Program-made: the position numbers and the translations under genes | Shown here: one piece after another, positions 40,901-53,038 of the stretch | Position numbering within the stretch: the stretch's first letter is position 1 | How the letters are laid out: each line of letters begins with the position of its first letter | Origin: Amblyornis subalaris | Lineage: Eukaryota > Chordata > Aves > Passeriformes > Ptilonorhynchidae | Length of the DNA stretch: 64,000 nt | Direction: 5' to 3' | NCBI GenBank assembly: GCA_018881555.1 | Contig: JACAXG010000093.1 | Span: 3,306,696 to 3,370,695, forward strand | The notes under the pieces: generated by a model | The model's input: only the letters and a program-made list of their open reading frames with translations | Told to the model about the DNA's origin: nothing | The model's database searches: none

Positions 40901-43900
40901 AACCTGCAACCAAACAATACAGGAAAGGCAGGACTTGTGCAACACTATCCTCCTACCTGGGCAGGGCTAATGTTATTGCCTCCTGCAAGGTCCAGGGTGC
41001 TGGTGCTCCAGGTAAAACACCTCCTGATCTTGCAGGTTTTTCCCAGGAGAACCTCCCTGGGAGCATCACACACACCTGAGGATGCAAAAGGGTTTTCTGG
41101 CTCAGCACTGGCTGAGAGCAATAACCCCTTCTGGGGTCCAGCTGTGGAAATGCCTGGGGGGAGGAGACTACATTTTTATTCTGCTTTAAAAGCGTATTTG
41201 TGCAATAATGTACTCTATTTTCTCTGGAAATCTGTATTCCTGGCGTTCCAGTGGCTATTTCAGCAGCAGCAGCATCTTTCACCTTTAATTTCAGCTTCTG
41301 AAATAACATCAGGCAAAGTCATTATTTCAGAAGCCTGAAGGAGCCCTTAAGTGCCTTTGCCCATCCTTAGATGGCACAAGCCTCTCCCAATCCCACAGAA
41401 ACACTGAAATTCCTGGTGTTTTTTAACTTGGTGGCTGCAATGCAATCAGAAGACTGCGGATAAAACTCCAGGATGTTCCTTCTCTATCCCACTGCCCAAA
41501 ACTTTCCGTTCCTCTGATTTCTTGTCATCACAGCTCATCCAAACTGCTTCAATGTTGCTGTCACGTCTCTGATGCCACTTTCTTCCCCTGACCTCTCGGT
41601 GTTTCCCTTCACTGATGTCCTGTCATTGGTCCCGAGTGCAGCTGAGCCCATTAAAGCTCCCGTTCTCCGGTGATCCAACTTTCTGCTCCACATAGCAAGG
41701 CTGCCCTGACTAATCCTTACACACGGCACTCTTTGGCCCCAATCCCTCTTGCATTCCTGTGTCTGAAATTCATCTCTACATCTGCCATCTCCCGAGCACA
41801 ATTTCCTCTCCAGACCCATATGGCTCACCTCTCTCTAAATATAGAAGGGGATAATTTGGAGGCAATCCAAAGGAGGGATTGCAAAAGGGATTAAAAAAGA
41901 GGAGGGCATTACCTTTGCACATGAATAAATGCAGATTAATAGGCACACATGAAGGAGCTACAAGAAGAGGCCAATGTTACTTAAGGGTGGACAAGGGTGA
42001 CATCAGCAAGGGCACAGTTATAAAAGTAAAGACTCTGGAAACACCACTTTGAGACAGTATTCGACAGCAAAAAGTGAAAAAAATAAAATCACTAACTTGT
42101 AGCTCAAACCAAACTTTAAAAACCCACCAATGGCTTTATTTAGGTATTTTGATAATTTAGAATTGTTCAGAGGTAGAAAGAAACCCTGGAAGTTGCACAT
42201 CAGAACAAACCCAAAGTCCATGTTGTCCTGAATTCTCTACAAAGGCCATGGAGTACAGCTGGACACCAGAATTACTGCACAAATTATCCAACNCCATAAA
42301 TCATAGTCCACCTCCCTGAACAGCAGGGAAGACAACAGATAAGACACAGACACAGAAAACAATAAGCCACAACACTGAAATCTAGAATGAAGTATTTAAT
42401 AAAAATAACTTTTGAAGGCAATCTGCAGAAAAGAAGCACAAAACAGAATGTAAGAGAAATCTCTCTGGTCCATTAAGTTCAGTAACAAGATGCATTTAAG
42501 GCTGCAGGTTACCAAATCAGTTGAATGTATTACACCTACGAGACTTTAACCACACGGCAAGTGGTTAAACCAGCAAACTCTGGTAGGCCTTAAATAGCTG
42601 GTAAATCTCCAGTTTGGGAGCTGTCAAGGAAAAAATCAGATCTGTGGGGATTGATTTAGCATGAGCAGGTCTGGAATATATTTATTTGCGTTAAGCAAAA
42701 TATTTTTATGGACAATAGAGTGAATGATACTCCGATTGCTTTCATTCTGANGAAAAAGAGGGGTCCCTGCCCACGGGGAAAACATGATTTTTAAGGCTGC
42801 TTTCAACCCAAACCATTCTATGATTCTATGAAGCTGCTAATTACTCCATTAAAAATTCATTCNAAACCAAGTTATCTTTGTCAGGGTTGAATTCTCACTT
42901 TGTACACAAACAGCACCTGTTTGTAAAGAAGGAATTGTGTTTCTCAGACCCTAAAGGTTAATGATGTGTAAATTCCAAAAATGCAAGCACTTACTCATGC
43001 AATTTGTGTAGACAGGCATGTGAGCACCCACAACTTCAGNGACGCAGATCTTTTTTAAAAAGTAATGAACACTGCTGATTAGGAAAGCAAATACGGATTA
43101 GGAACACCCAGTGCTCTCGGAAAACTGAGACCACAGCTGATGTTACAGACTGGAGTGGAGCTGAGACAACTCCACTGAGGATCAATTCCTGGATCCCTTT
43201 CTGGCTCTNCCAGGGAACAGCTACATGACAACACCGAAGTGCTTCATCTTTCCGTGTCTCTGTTGCTTCAGGAGGGCAGTGACACCTTCCTTTCTTTGGG
43301 ATCCACGGACAGAAAGTGCAAAGAGAGCCAAGTACAAACACAAACGAACAGATATTGACACAAGAGTCTGCATAGTTTATTCGAAGGTTTCTTTCTGGGA
43401 GGAACGATTCCTTTTCTACCACATATCCCAAAGGCACAGCAAGCCTTGAAACCCCGAACATCTGCACAGCCCGTGCTGAGCCATGCCTCGGTTATCTGCT
43501 GCGACAACAAAGATTTCCTACTCCTTGTGGCACACACGCTCCCAAANGGCCCTTTGTGAGCTCCTCACCCATCTGAACCCCCACGCCCTGAATTGTTTTA
43601 CAGTTCCAGTTCCGCTTGTTCNCCTCACAATCCTCGCCTTGTTAGGCTCTCCAGGTATTTTATTTTAACAGGACTGTCCAGCTGCTCCACAGGCTCCCTG
43701 CTCCCCAGATTTCCGCTGCTCTTTTCAAGGACTCAGCGGAAAGCTGTGCTAACAGATGCACTATCCCGGCCCAACAACAGGATGTTGTAAACGTCCAACT
43801 ACTGTGTGCTTTTCATATGGATATGCTAATGGACACACTATCAGCACACAGCTGTAAATGCAAATGCCACAGCACAGGCTCAGCATCTTTTATGGATGTT

Positions 43901-46900
43901 TAACCACCTTCTGTCTTGTAAGAGACCAGCTCCCTGCTATTTGTAAGATAAAAAGCAACTAGCTCACCTCGTGTCAATGCTGTGNAAATCGATTAAGACA
44001 ATAACAGCACAGCACAGAGGCTCTGTTAGGGCTGGCTCCAGGAGAAGCCTTTAAGTCACCGATGGGCTTTCTGATCTTGTCCAGGGGCCTTCTGATCTGC
44101 TCCAAAGCATCTGCCAGTGAACTGCACACGCTGGGAAGAGATGGGTGGGTTTTATTTAACTTTTGCAAAACAGCAACAAACGTATGCCACGGTAAATTAA
44201 ACAGTGAAGAAACGTTACGAGTTAAAAGTTTTAAAGGGATCAATTATTGAGCTGCATTTGGATTTTTTAGCCATCCACTGCTCTAAAATTCCCACTTAAA
44301 GATAACAAAAACAGTCCCTGGAGAATTTAGAGATGTTTGTGGGTTAAACCAGGGGTGCCAATGCCCTTTGGCACGTGGCTGCCATAGTCTGGATGAGTAA
44401 CAAGGATGCAGATTCACCTTATCACTTGAGCACAGGACAAGCTCTGCTCTGCACAACAAATACTCCTGTGGTCCATCCTCTCAGCCTCCAACCCACCAAT
44501 TCCCTCTCAGAGCACACTGAATCCTCTTCACAGGTAAGATTTATCAGGGATGCAGGCACATTAGCAATAAATAAAGCATTCCCAGCTGTTACACTCAGTG
44601 TTTCACCACAGGTTATACCAACTATTGGTGCCTTCCTCAGNAGGGTCTCTACAGCAGTGGGAAGGGTGTTACTGAATGTCATCTTGCCTAGGGGGTTCCA
44701 GTGTCCATCAGCTTCTCTGGTCATGTTTCTGCTCCCTCTGACTGTACTGTTAGCTAAAAACAAACAAACAAGAGAGAAGCACCCCTCTGCAGCCATCACA
44801 AATAGAGACCAGGCCAAGTTCTGCTGGCAGAAATTACATTGCTACTCTCCCAAACACTAACCCAAATAACCGCATAGCAGAATTCGGCTGCAAACAAGAG
44901 AAATAATGCAGCAAGTGTAGTTTTGAGAGGTCAGAATGGCTTCAGTCACATGAAACCAATGACAAATTAGTATGTTTACTTATGATTTTTACTGGAGTGT
45001 ACTATATGTTGTCACACTAGGTTAATTGCTGTAATGGGGGAGATGATGTAGCAAGACAGTCTGAAAAGAAGAGATCAGCTGTCATGTTGTGAGAGTCCTT
45101 ATATGTACTATGAACTATCAAAATGGTATTCAAGGCTCCTGCTGGACACATATAGGCACTAAAAGATTTTAGACAGCTCATTCAGCAGAGGACCACATCC
45201 ATTTAAATCAGTTATAAAGTTCCTAGCTATCTGCAATTATGACTTTTTAATTGATAAAAAAAAAGAGGAATTAATTAAAAAAGAGCTCCTTTTAGCTTTG
45301 ATCCATCTGCTTGAAACCACCCAGCTGTACTGTGATGCAGGCACAAATATTAATGACCAACTGGCAATAGGATAATGAGTCAATAAAGATTTTAAATGGT
45401 GTGAGCCAGAACAATTACTAACCTAATAGGCAGATAAATAAGGCTACTTGACTTTACCCAAGGAAAATGATTATTCTTCACCACTTACATTGAATGACCT
45501 GAATAAAGTGGTTCGGTGTTTTTTCTTCCCTTCCTGGCACTTTTCCATTTTGCTGTCCCCAATTCCCACTGTTTCTCCACTGCTCACCAAATCCTGCCCA
45601 AACGAGATCAGCTTTCCCTGCACAGCACTGCAGAGCCTGTTGCTGGATTGCATCTCCAAAGCCTCCTCAAAGACCCCTGCAGCCCCTTCCAGACAGCAGG
45701 GAATCAACTGCTGAAGGCTTTCTGTGACTAACAAGGAAAAAGNGCTTAGACGTTGCCAGGATTTTCAGAGAAAGCCCATAATTTCCTACATTTAGCCCAA
45801 GGGCAGAGTTTTACTGCTGTTTCATCAGCATATTTCTGATGTTACTGTAAGTTAGACTGCAGTTTATGTTGCCTCCATGCAGGAGGCTTCAGCAAATGCA
45901 ATGACACGGGTTATTAAATAACAGCCTGCAACCTGACAGAAAATGAAGTTTAAAATCTAGGAGAAAAAAAACAATGTCAAAAGCATGTGGTGAACCACGA
46001 CGCAGGTATTATTGAATATGCCCTGGTTTTTAAAGGAATGATGTGCTCTCTGACAGGAATTATGCAGTTGTTGTTATTTATGCTTGGTTTGGCCATGCCT
46101 GGAGGCCTTGGCTATGATCTGGGCTGTCTTGGGCTATGCTCTGCACATGCACAATCCCTTGAAAGACCCATGTGACACAGGATTTCAGCAGAAGTAACTT
46201 TTCCCTCTGCCTATATTCACTGAATTCCCTTGGAAAGCTGCTCTTCCGTTATTACCACTACATTTGGATCTTCTCCAGTTCTGCCTTTCCATGGTAGTCC
46301 CACCAACATTTAGGCATGTATTTAACTAATTTCATATAACGAATTTTACTGATTTCAATATTTTTTCCTGCATATTTTCCTGCTCAATAACGCAGTCATC
46401 CCCCAAGTGTGTCTGTGCTGAGTGGCCCCAGAGCACAGAAGCTTCAGAAGAGCTCACCAAACAGTGCTGTCAGTGTTTCAGAGGGCCTCAGAATTTAGAC
46501 ATTTAAAACATTTTAAATGGGGTACATGCAGCAGCACAGAATCACAGAATGGTTTGGGTNGGAAGGAACCTTGAAGTTCATCCAGTTCCAATCCCCAGTG
46601 GCAGGGACACCTTCCACTAGACCAGGTTGCTCCAAGCCACATCCAGCACTTGCCNTGTGAAACAGATCTGAATTTTCCACAGGGGGTTAGTGAAACATTA
46701 CTACGAGGCAAAAGGCTCTTCCAGAAATTCACAACCACACAAATCAATACCCGTCTTCAATCAAAGTTGTCCCTGTGGCCACTTCTCTCCCCTGGCCCCA
46801 TCCTGCTCCTCTGGTCAAGCAGGGCCAATACAGGCACACTGGCAAGTCAACCTAGTTAATTAATTAGTTAAGTTAAAGTTACTTAGCTTGTGTTACCTGG

Positions 46901-47571
46901 GCTGCATCACCCAGCTAGAAGTGGAGGAGTTCCCTACCTGTGGGCACCGTGATGCCACTTCGCTTTTGAGTCACTTCCGAGCTGGGCAATCATTAACCCC
47001 AGCGCTGAAAGTCTCCATATCCGCTGGGTTACAAGTTCCCTGCAAGAAGTCCCAGCTAATCTGACAGCAAAGTTAATAAACTTACAGANGCACCGTGCCA
47101 GTATGGGTAACATTTAAAGAAGGGGATGGTGCCAGATGTCTCATGCACTGCCAGGCCCTGCCACACGTGCAGTGCGGACGGCAGACACAAACCCAGCGGG
47201 ATGTGCCTGCTGCACCGCCCCACGCCTGCTCCCCATCAGCCCGGGCTCCGCAGGCTCCCCGAGCTGAAATAACCCTAAAAACCACCAGCGTGACCCCAAA
47301 CGCTCCCATTTCCCGTCCTGTCCGTGACACAGCACCGCGGGGGCTGGAGCCAGACCACCTTTAGGAGGCGACCACGCTTTGGCGCAGCCCCAAGCCCACG
47401 CTGCGCTTTGGGGTGCCGGGGTCCGCCCCGCCCGGCCCCGGCCGCCCCCACCCACCTGCGCACGGCCTCGGCCGAGCCGGCGATGGGGACCCCGCCGTCG
47501 GCGCCGCTGTCGTAGAGGACGCCGCTGACATCGAGCAGCAGCCCCCGCACGGCCCGGGCCCAGCCCGCCAT
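25889..47571 (-). CDS. LHPP: LHPP, phospholysine phosphohistidine inorganic pyrophosphate phosphatase (exons 1-6, 3'-incomplete)
   Basis: This is a HAD-superfamily phosphatase. The family is known to hydrolyse inorganic pyrophosphate and P-N bonds of phospholysine and phosphohistidine in the cytosol. Six exons on the minus strand join in phase: 47571-47456, 36835-36648, 36444-36291, 33904-33841, 32791-32699 and 25980-25889. They give 235 codons plus two bases; the human protein is about 270 residues, so only a final exon of about 34 codons is missing. HAD motif I is LLLDVSGVLYDSG with nucleophile Asp14; Ser at D+2 is normal for LHPP. Motif II is CTNET (Thr51), the motif III lysine is in VVGKP (Lys186), and motif IV is GDDIVNDVGG (Asp211/Asp212). 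The start codon has a near-perfect Kozak context (ACCATGG) in a CpG island. All junctions use GT-AG. Exon identity comes from recalled similarity to human LHPP, not from a search. Confidence 0.95.
29540..30240. promoter_or_regulatory. Candidate conserved non-coding block in LHPP intron 5
   Basis: A long stretch has no CR1, low CpG and many TAAA/ATTA words, including GGTGATAACTTTATTGATTA near 29923-29942 and TGGATTAAATGCATTCC near 30096. Its texture is that of conserved intronic DNA, but no function can be read from it. Confidence 0.3.
30256..30296 (+). repeat. Two-copy 22-base tandem duplication
   Basis: TGAATATACTGAGGTTTTA at 30256-30274 is repeated at 30278-30296 with one substitution (T to C), separated by AAC. 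Confidence 0.85.
31650..31715 (+). repeat. Possible CR1 LINE 3' end
   Basis: 'GGGGAAGGAGATGGATTAGA' followed by 'TGGCCTACCAGGTCTTTTCC' resembles the plus-strand CR1 3' end, but the terminal octamers are missing. Confidence 0.4.
32699..32791 (-). CDS. LHPP: LHPP coding exon 5
   Basis: The acceptor reads ctcttttcccag^TATG, preceded by a strong pyrimidine tract. It encodes 31 whole codons, residues 175-205, from YACDVQAEVVGKP to GVPPEQ. Lys186 in VVGKP is the HAD motif III lysine. The donor is CAG^GTAAGG. Both junctions are in phase 0. Confidence 0.95.
33841..33904 (-). CDS. LHPP: LHPP coding exon 4
   Basis: This 64-base exon is too short to stand out as an open reading frame. The acceptor reads atttccag^ACGC. 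Its first base completes Gly153, then 21 codons give RYYKETDGLKLDVGAYMKALE, ending exactly at a codon boundary. The donor is GAG^GTATTT. It aligns without gaps to the human RYYKETSGLMLDVG segment, as I recall it. Confidence 0.93.
33905..36290 (-). other. LHPP: LHPP intron 3
   Basis: This is a 2.4 kb intron between exons 3 and 4, AT-rich, with no CR1 fragment and no coding exon that I recognise. Intron 4 (32792-33840) is similar and includes a short run of repeated TTTGAAAAG units near 33220-33262. Confidence 0.7.
36291..36444 (-). CDS. LHPP: LHPP coding exon 3
   Basis: The acceptor reads ttctgtag^ATCT. The first two bases complete Asp102. The exon encodes residues 103-152 (LIPEFAEIDKTNPNCVLLG through KPVLISLGR) and leaves GG for Gly153. 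The donor is GAGG^GTGAGT. This is cap-domain sequence and matches the human DTSNPNCV and KPVLISLGKG segments. It is separated from exon 2 by the gene's shortest intron, 203 bases. Confidence 0.95.
36648..36835 (-). CDS. LHPP: LHPP coding exon 2
   Basis: The acceptor reads ccctcaccag^GATC. The exon completes Arg39, encodes residues 40-101 and leaves one base of codon 102. It holds motif II (CTNET, Thr51) and the LHPP signature EVTAPAPAAC, and ends in LLVHD. The donor is GACG^GTGGGA. One masked base at 36695 makes codon 86 CNC, so that residue is His, Pro, Arg or Leu. Confidence 0.95.
37218..37370 (+). repeat. CR1 LINE fragment
   Basis: 'CTGGAAGTGTCCAAGGCCAG', 'GGACAGGGCTTGGAGCAGTC', 'CCCTGCCCATGGCAGGGGGT', 'AAGATGATCTTTGAGGT' and 'CCAATCTGTGATT' run in plus-strand CR1 order inside LHPP intron 1. 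Confidence 0.92.
37980..38300. promoter_or_regulatory. Candidate conserved non-coding element in LHPP intron 1
   Basis: AT-rich and repeat-free, with TTATCAATTACACTTAG near 38039, GTGGTTAATTGCCC near 38056, and a later cluster with AATAATTATTGTTAATGAAT near 38237 and TGAACAATTGG near 38280. ACAAT cores suit SOX proteins and TAATTG cores suit homeodomain proteins. Confidence 0.4.
42745..42832 (+). repeat. CR1 LINE 3' end
   Basis: 'GGGGTCCCTGCCCACGGGGA', 'GCTTTCAACCCAAACC' and the terminal 'ATTCTATGATTCTATG' octamer pair mark an intact plus-strand CR1 3' terminus. Confidence 0.88.
44930..45450. promoter_or_regulatory. Candidate conserved non-coding element in LHPP intron 1
   Basis: Repeat-free AT-rich sequence contains GGTTAATTGC near 45020, TTTTTAATTGATAA near 45244, GAATTAATTAAAA near 45268 and AAATATTAATGACC near 45344. 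It lies 2-2.5 kb inside LHPP from its first exon, in reach of the NKX1-2 promoter. Confidence 0.4.
46535..46660 (-). repeat. CR1 LINE fragment
   Basis: 'CACAGAATCACAGAATGG', 'GGAAGGAACCTTGAAGTTCA' and 'TTCCACTAGACCAGGTTGCT' form a reversed CR1 3' end in LHPP intron 1. Confidence 0.92.
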
Positions 47572-47720
47572 GGTCGCCCCGTCCCGTCCCGCCCCGCCCC
47601 GTGCTCGGCGCTGCCGGGAAATGCAGTCCCGGCCGGCTCCGCTCCGCTCCGCTCCGCCCCGCGGGTTCTCCGCCGGGAATCCTCCCCGCTCCGAGCGGAA
47701 TAGCGCGGACAAACTGCGGC
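47390..47720. promoter_or_regulatory. LHPP: CpG island promoter of LHPP
   Basis: A dense CpG cluster spans exon 1 and about 150 bases upstream of the LHPP start codon, with repeated GC-box-like CCGCCCCGCCCC sequence at 47586-47602. I see no TATA box at a usual distance. This is typical of a broadly expressed vertebrate gene. The transcription start is not defined by the sequence. Confidence 0.75.
47456..47571 (-). CDS. LHPP: LHPP coding exon 1
   Basis: It encodes residues 1-38 and two bases of codon 39, beginning MAGWARAVRGLLLDVSG and ending in EAVR. It carries the catalytic HAD motif I with Asp14. The donor reads CGCAG^GTGGGT. The N terminus is about three residues shorter than I recall for human LHPP. 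The exon is GC-rich and lies inside the promoter CpG island. Confidence 0.94.
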
Positions 47721-47724
47721 TGCC

Positions 47725-47865
47725 CCAGCCCTGCAAGTGTGCAAGGCCAAGCTGGATGTAGAGCAACCTGGGGTAGTGGGTGGCATCCCTGCCCATGGCA
47801 AAGGGGTGGAATGGGATGATCTTTGAGGTCCCTTCCAACCCAAACCGTTCTGTGACAACCAAGAA
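47725..47865 (+). repeat. CR1 LINE 3'-end fragment upstream of LHPP
   Basis: The stretch runs from a degraded 'AAGGCCAAGCTGGATG' through 'CCCTGCCCATGGCA' to 'CCCTTCCAACCCAAACC' and 'TTCTGTGA', the usual order of a plus-strand CR1 3' end. It begins about 150 bases 5' of the LHPP start codon, at the rim of the CpG island and antisense to LHPP. Confidence 0.85.
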
Positions 47866-49470
47866 AGAAGCACTGACTCATCATATAAAGAATTTTACAA
47901 TCAGAGATAGGATTTTATCGACTGTGTTCCAGCTTTACAGATAGCATTGTTTTCTCCCAAATATCTTCTTGGGGCTAATGCCATCAATAGCACGCCACGA
48001 CTCCCAGAATATATAAGGAGCTGCGGTGGAATTATTGTCCATTTTGTTTTAAGGAAAGCAGAGGAGCCTTGGCAGCATTGATTTGCATCACCGCTTCTGG
48101 AATAGCCTCTGGCTTCTCCCTAAAGATAATATCTAAACTGTGAAATTCATTAAATAGACCCAGAAATGGATCACGTTATTTAAAACAACATTACTAATGG
48201 CACAATATCTCAGCTGTCTGCACCGATAGTGAACATTGTCTTGGATAGTGTTATCAGTCCAGGACACCCGCTATGAATATTGATCCACAGCTTGTTACAG
48301 CCATCACTTGCCGTCAGGACAGGTCAGGGTTGAAACCCACCTAGCATCAAAGCAATTTAAAGACAGCACTTGGGCTGAATTTTAATGCCTAAGCTGGGAA
48401 ACGGACCAAATTCAGAGTGCTGGAACTAATCCATGAATGTGTGCCTTTCCACACGCATGTATGTTTGTAGGTTGTTGTGTATACATGTGAAACTGATGAT
48501 ATTTGAAGATGTCTGCTAGCTCACATATTAATCTCAATACCGCAATTTACGTCCTCAGGTCCTACAGACCCAACTACTCAAACAGAAGTATTTGTAGGCT
48601 CACATATATCAGACTTTTTCCAGTTCACCACCTCCTGCATCCCCAAACCCAAGCTTTACCCACCTGTAGCTTCTATGTGTGAACTCCTCAGGCCACAGCT
48701 CCCTTCTCTTCTATGTGCTTGTATTATTTTACCCCAGAATACCAGTGCCAAATGGGCTCTTGGATGCTGCCACCACATAATTATCAATAACAGTTGCTTG
48801 TAATCACATCACCCTGCACATCATCATCTCATCCTCTTGCTCTCCCCTTATCTTAAGACCTATGCAGAGAATAATTTGTACGCCCAATTCTGCTGAGGCT
48901 GAGACTGCTGTGAAGAGGAGGAGGGCTGTGCTCTGCATCTTTCCTTAGGAATAGAAGCAGGTGGACTAGCAGATTCCTACTGAGTTTCCTTCACAGGCTG
49001 AAGGGTTCCTTTCCCAACTCTATCTGATGATTTGTGGCACCAACAAATGCTGAAATGCCAAGGGGAGCGAAAAGCATTTCCCTGAACAGATAGAGGTGTC
49101 CAGAAATACACTGTAAGCGTGTTTTCAATAAGCAGGGCTGGCTAGAAGTGGTCATGGGGCTGGTGCAGAGTGGGGAGGCTTGGCCTGCTGTCACCTACCT
49201 TGTNCCAGTTATAGGTTTGAACAGACAACAAAGTGTTTCCCCCAAGACAAGGAGGGTTAGGCAGGGGGGGAGGAACTTCTCCAGCTCAGGTGTGCCTCAG
49301 TTTCTCTGCCTACTAACGGAATGTGAACAACACGGTGAATTGCAGGAGTTCGGCCCAGAATCTGAACCACACTGATCCTAAGCTGCTCCCAAACAAAAAG
49401 CTGCTCGTTTCTCCCTGAGGACCACGCAGTAGCTTCACACCGCAAAGAGCGGCTGCTGGCAGTGGGAATG
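47866..49470. other. Intergenic region between LHPP and NKX1-2
   Basis: No gene is seen. The interval lies between the divergent starts of LHPP and NKX1-2. The section about 48120-48400 is free of recognisable repeats, AT-rich and full of short homeobox-type cores, so it is a candidate conserved element. The right end grades into the NKX1-2 CpG island. Confidence 0.6.
48120..48400. promoter_or_regulatory. Candidate upstream element of NKX1-2
   Basis: Repeat-free sequence about 1.7-2 kb upstream of the NKX1-2 start has TCATTAAATAG near 48147, ACATTACTAATGG near 48190, ATGAATATTGATCC near 48272 and GAATTTTAATGCC near 48377. It lies between the two divergent promoters and looks constrained by texture. 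Confidence 0.4.
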
Positions 49471-49810
49471 CTTGGAGCTTGGATCCTGCCCGGCGCAGCA
49501 GAGGGATGCAGGAGCNATCCCTCCTCTCTGGGTCTCTCTGAACACGAGGCTCGCTCCACCGGACCGGCACGGACCGGGGGAGCTGCAGGTGGGTCAGCGG
49601 AGAGCGAGGNGACAGGTGCAGCCGGGGACTCCCCGGACCCCGCGGGACACCAGCTGCCGTCGNGCTGCCGGGTGCGGCCGCATCCCTGCTCCGGCGGACG
49701 CCCCGGTGCCGGTTCCTGGCCGCCCCCAGCCCACCNCTCTGCGCGTTCCCCCGCCCAACCCGGGGCAGGTAACGGGAAAGCCCCGTCGGCGGGAGGTTGG
49801 GATGGAGNGA

Positions 49811-51802
<1,992 letters not shown>

Positions 51803-53032
51803 GGCGGCCGCGCCGGGCCGGGNCGGCCCCGGGGCGCCAGGAGCGCACCTCAGCCCTTCTGACCCAGCGGGGCGCGCCGTCATCGCTTCTGCCGGTTGCA
51901 CGGCGATTTGAAGTGTAAGAGAGTTGATTTTTCCTAGGCGGCACGGCAGCGTGCTTAACTTTGACACAGAGAGAAAAAAGCCTCACTGTAACCACTGGAT
52001 TTTATTAGCACGTTTGAGATGTAATTATAGGTGTCGGAGATGGGAAAAGTAACCCTCTTTACACATGCCTGACAGTAATTCCCTGCAGATTCTTCTCCAA
52101 GTTCATTGTTAAGATGCTCCTCGTTGCTGTTTGGCTTGCCAGCACATGTCTGAGCCCTCGAGGGCTCGGGAGCTGTGGCACTCGTTAGCACCGTGATCCT
52201 GATGCCGGTGCTGGTGCACGCGGCCGTGTCGAATCCCAGGGATGCTCGCCAGCGGAGACGTCCCCAGGCTCTGGCTTTGCTCATGGGACTCTACTGCGCC
52301 CCGTTTGACCCACGTTTTATTATCGTTTCTGAAAACTGCGAGCCGAGTTCTTGGCACCCTACCTGGAGGAGAGTTTTNGTCAGGGAAGGTGTAGGAGAAC
52401 GCAGCTCTGTGTCATCGGGAGACAAGAAGAAAATCTGCCTGGTCAGTGGGAAAGTGTTCAACTGCTGCTCATGTCCACGGCCTCTCTGCCTTTCTCTGCA
52501 GTTCATTCCCAGTGACTTCACAGGTTTTGGATGAGGAGTCTAAAGATCATTCTCTCTGCAGAGAACAGTTGTTCTTGTAATAACACAGCATTCGTGCCAA
52601 ATAAGGCAGAAAAGAAAACATAAATCAGANAAAATGATTACATTATTCATTTCTTTAAAAATGGGGCATTTGTGGTAGAAAGTAAGTAAAACACAGAATT
52701 TCCAGCATGCTGAGACCTATTTTCCATAACAGAGGAACACATGCCTTTTCTGGTTTTGCTTTTTGGAGCATTTGTTAGAAGGAAAATCACATTTCATNTT
52801 CATCGTTACAAGCACCGGAATGAAAAGGAATTTTAGCTGGGGGCTTATCTGTCCCTGAANGGACGGGAAGTAATTGGTTTAAAAAAATCTGTCTCATGCT
52901 GTTTTACAAATTATTACAACACAGCATTCAAGACTGTATCCTCTCGGTCTCTGACAATGCTTTAAAGTACACATTGGCTCTCCAACCAAAAAACTTAGCT
53001 TCTAAATCCTATCTAGCTCTTGTGTTGGTCTA

Positions 53033-53038
53033 AATAAA
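53033..53038 (+). other. NKX1-2: Possible polyadenylation signal of NKX1-2
   Basis: This is the first clear AATAAA on the plus strand that I see after the NKX1-2 stop codon, about 1.2 kb downstream, followed by a T-rich tract. The position is plausible for a 3' UTR, but the motif is common by chance. Confidence 0.25.

Larger units (their letters stand above)
36836..47455 (-). other. LHPP: LHPP intron 1
   Basis: This 10.6 kb first intron contains plus-oriented CR1 fragments near 37218-37370 and 42745-42832 and a minus-oriented one near 46535-46660. It also has two AT-rich, repeat-free blocks (37980-38300 and 44930-45450) that look like conserved non-coding DNA. No coding exon is recognised. 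Confidence 0.75.
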
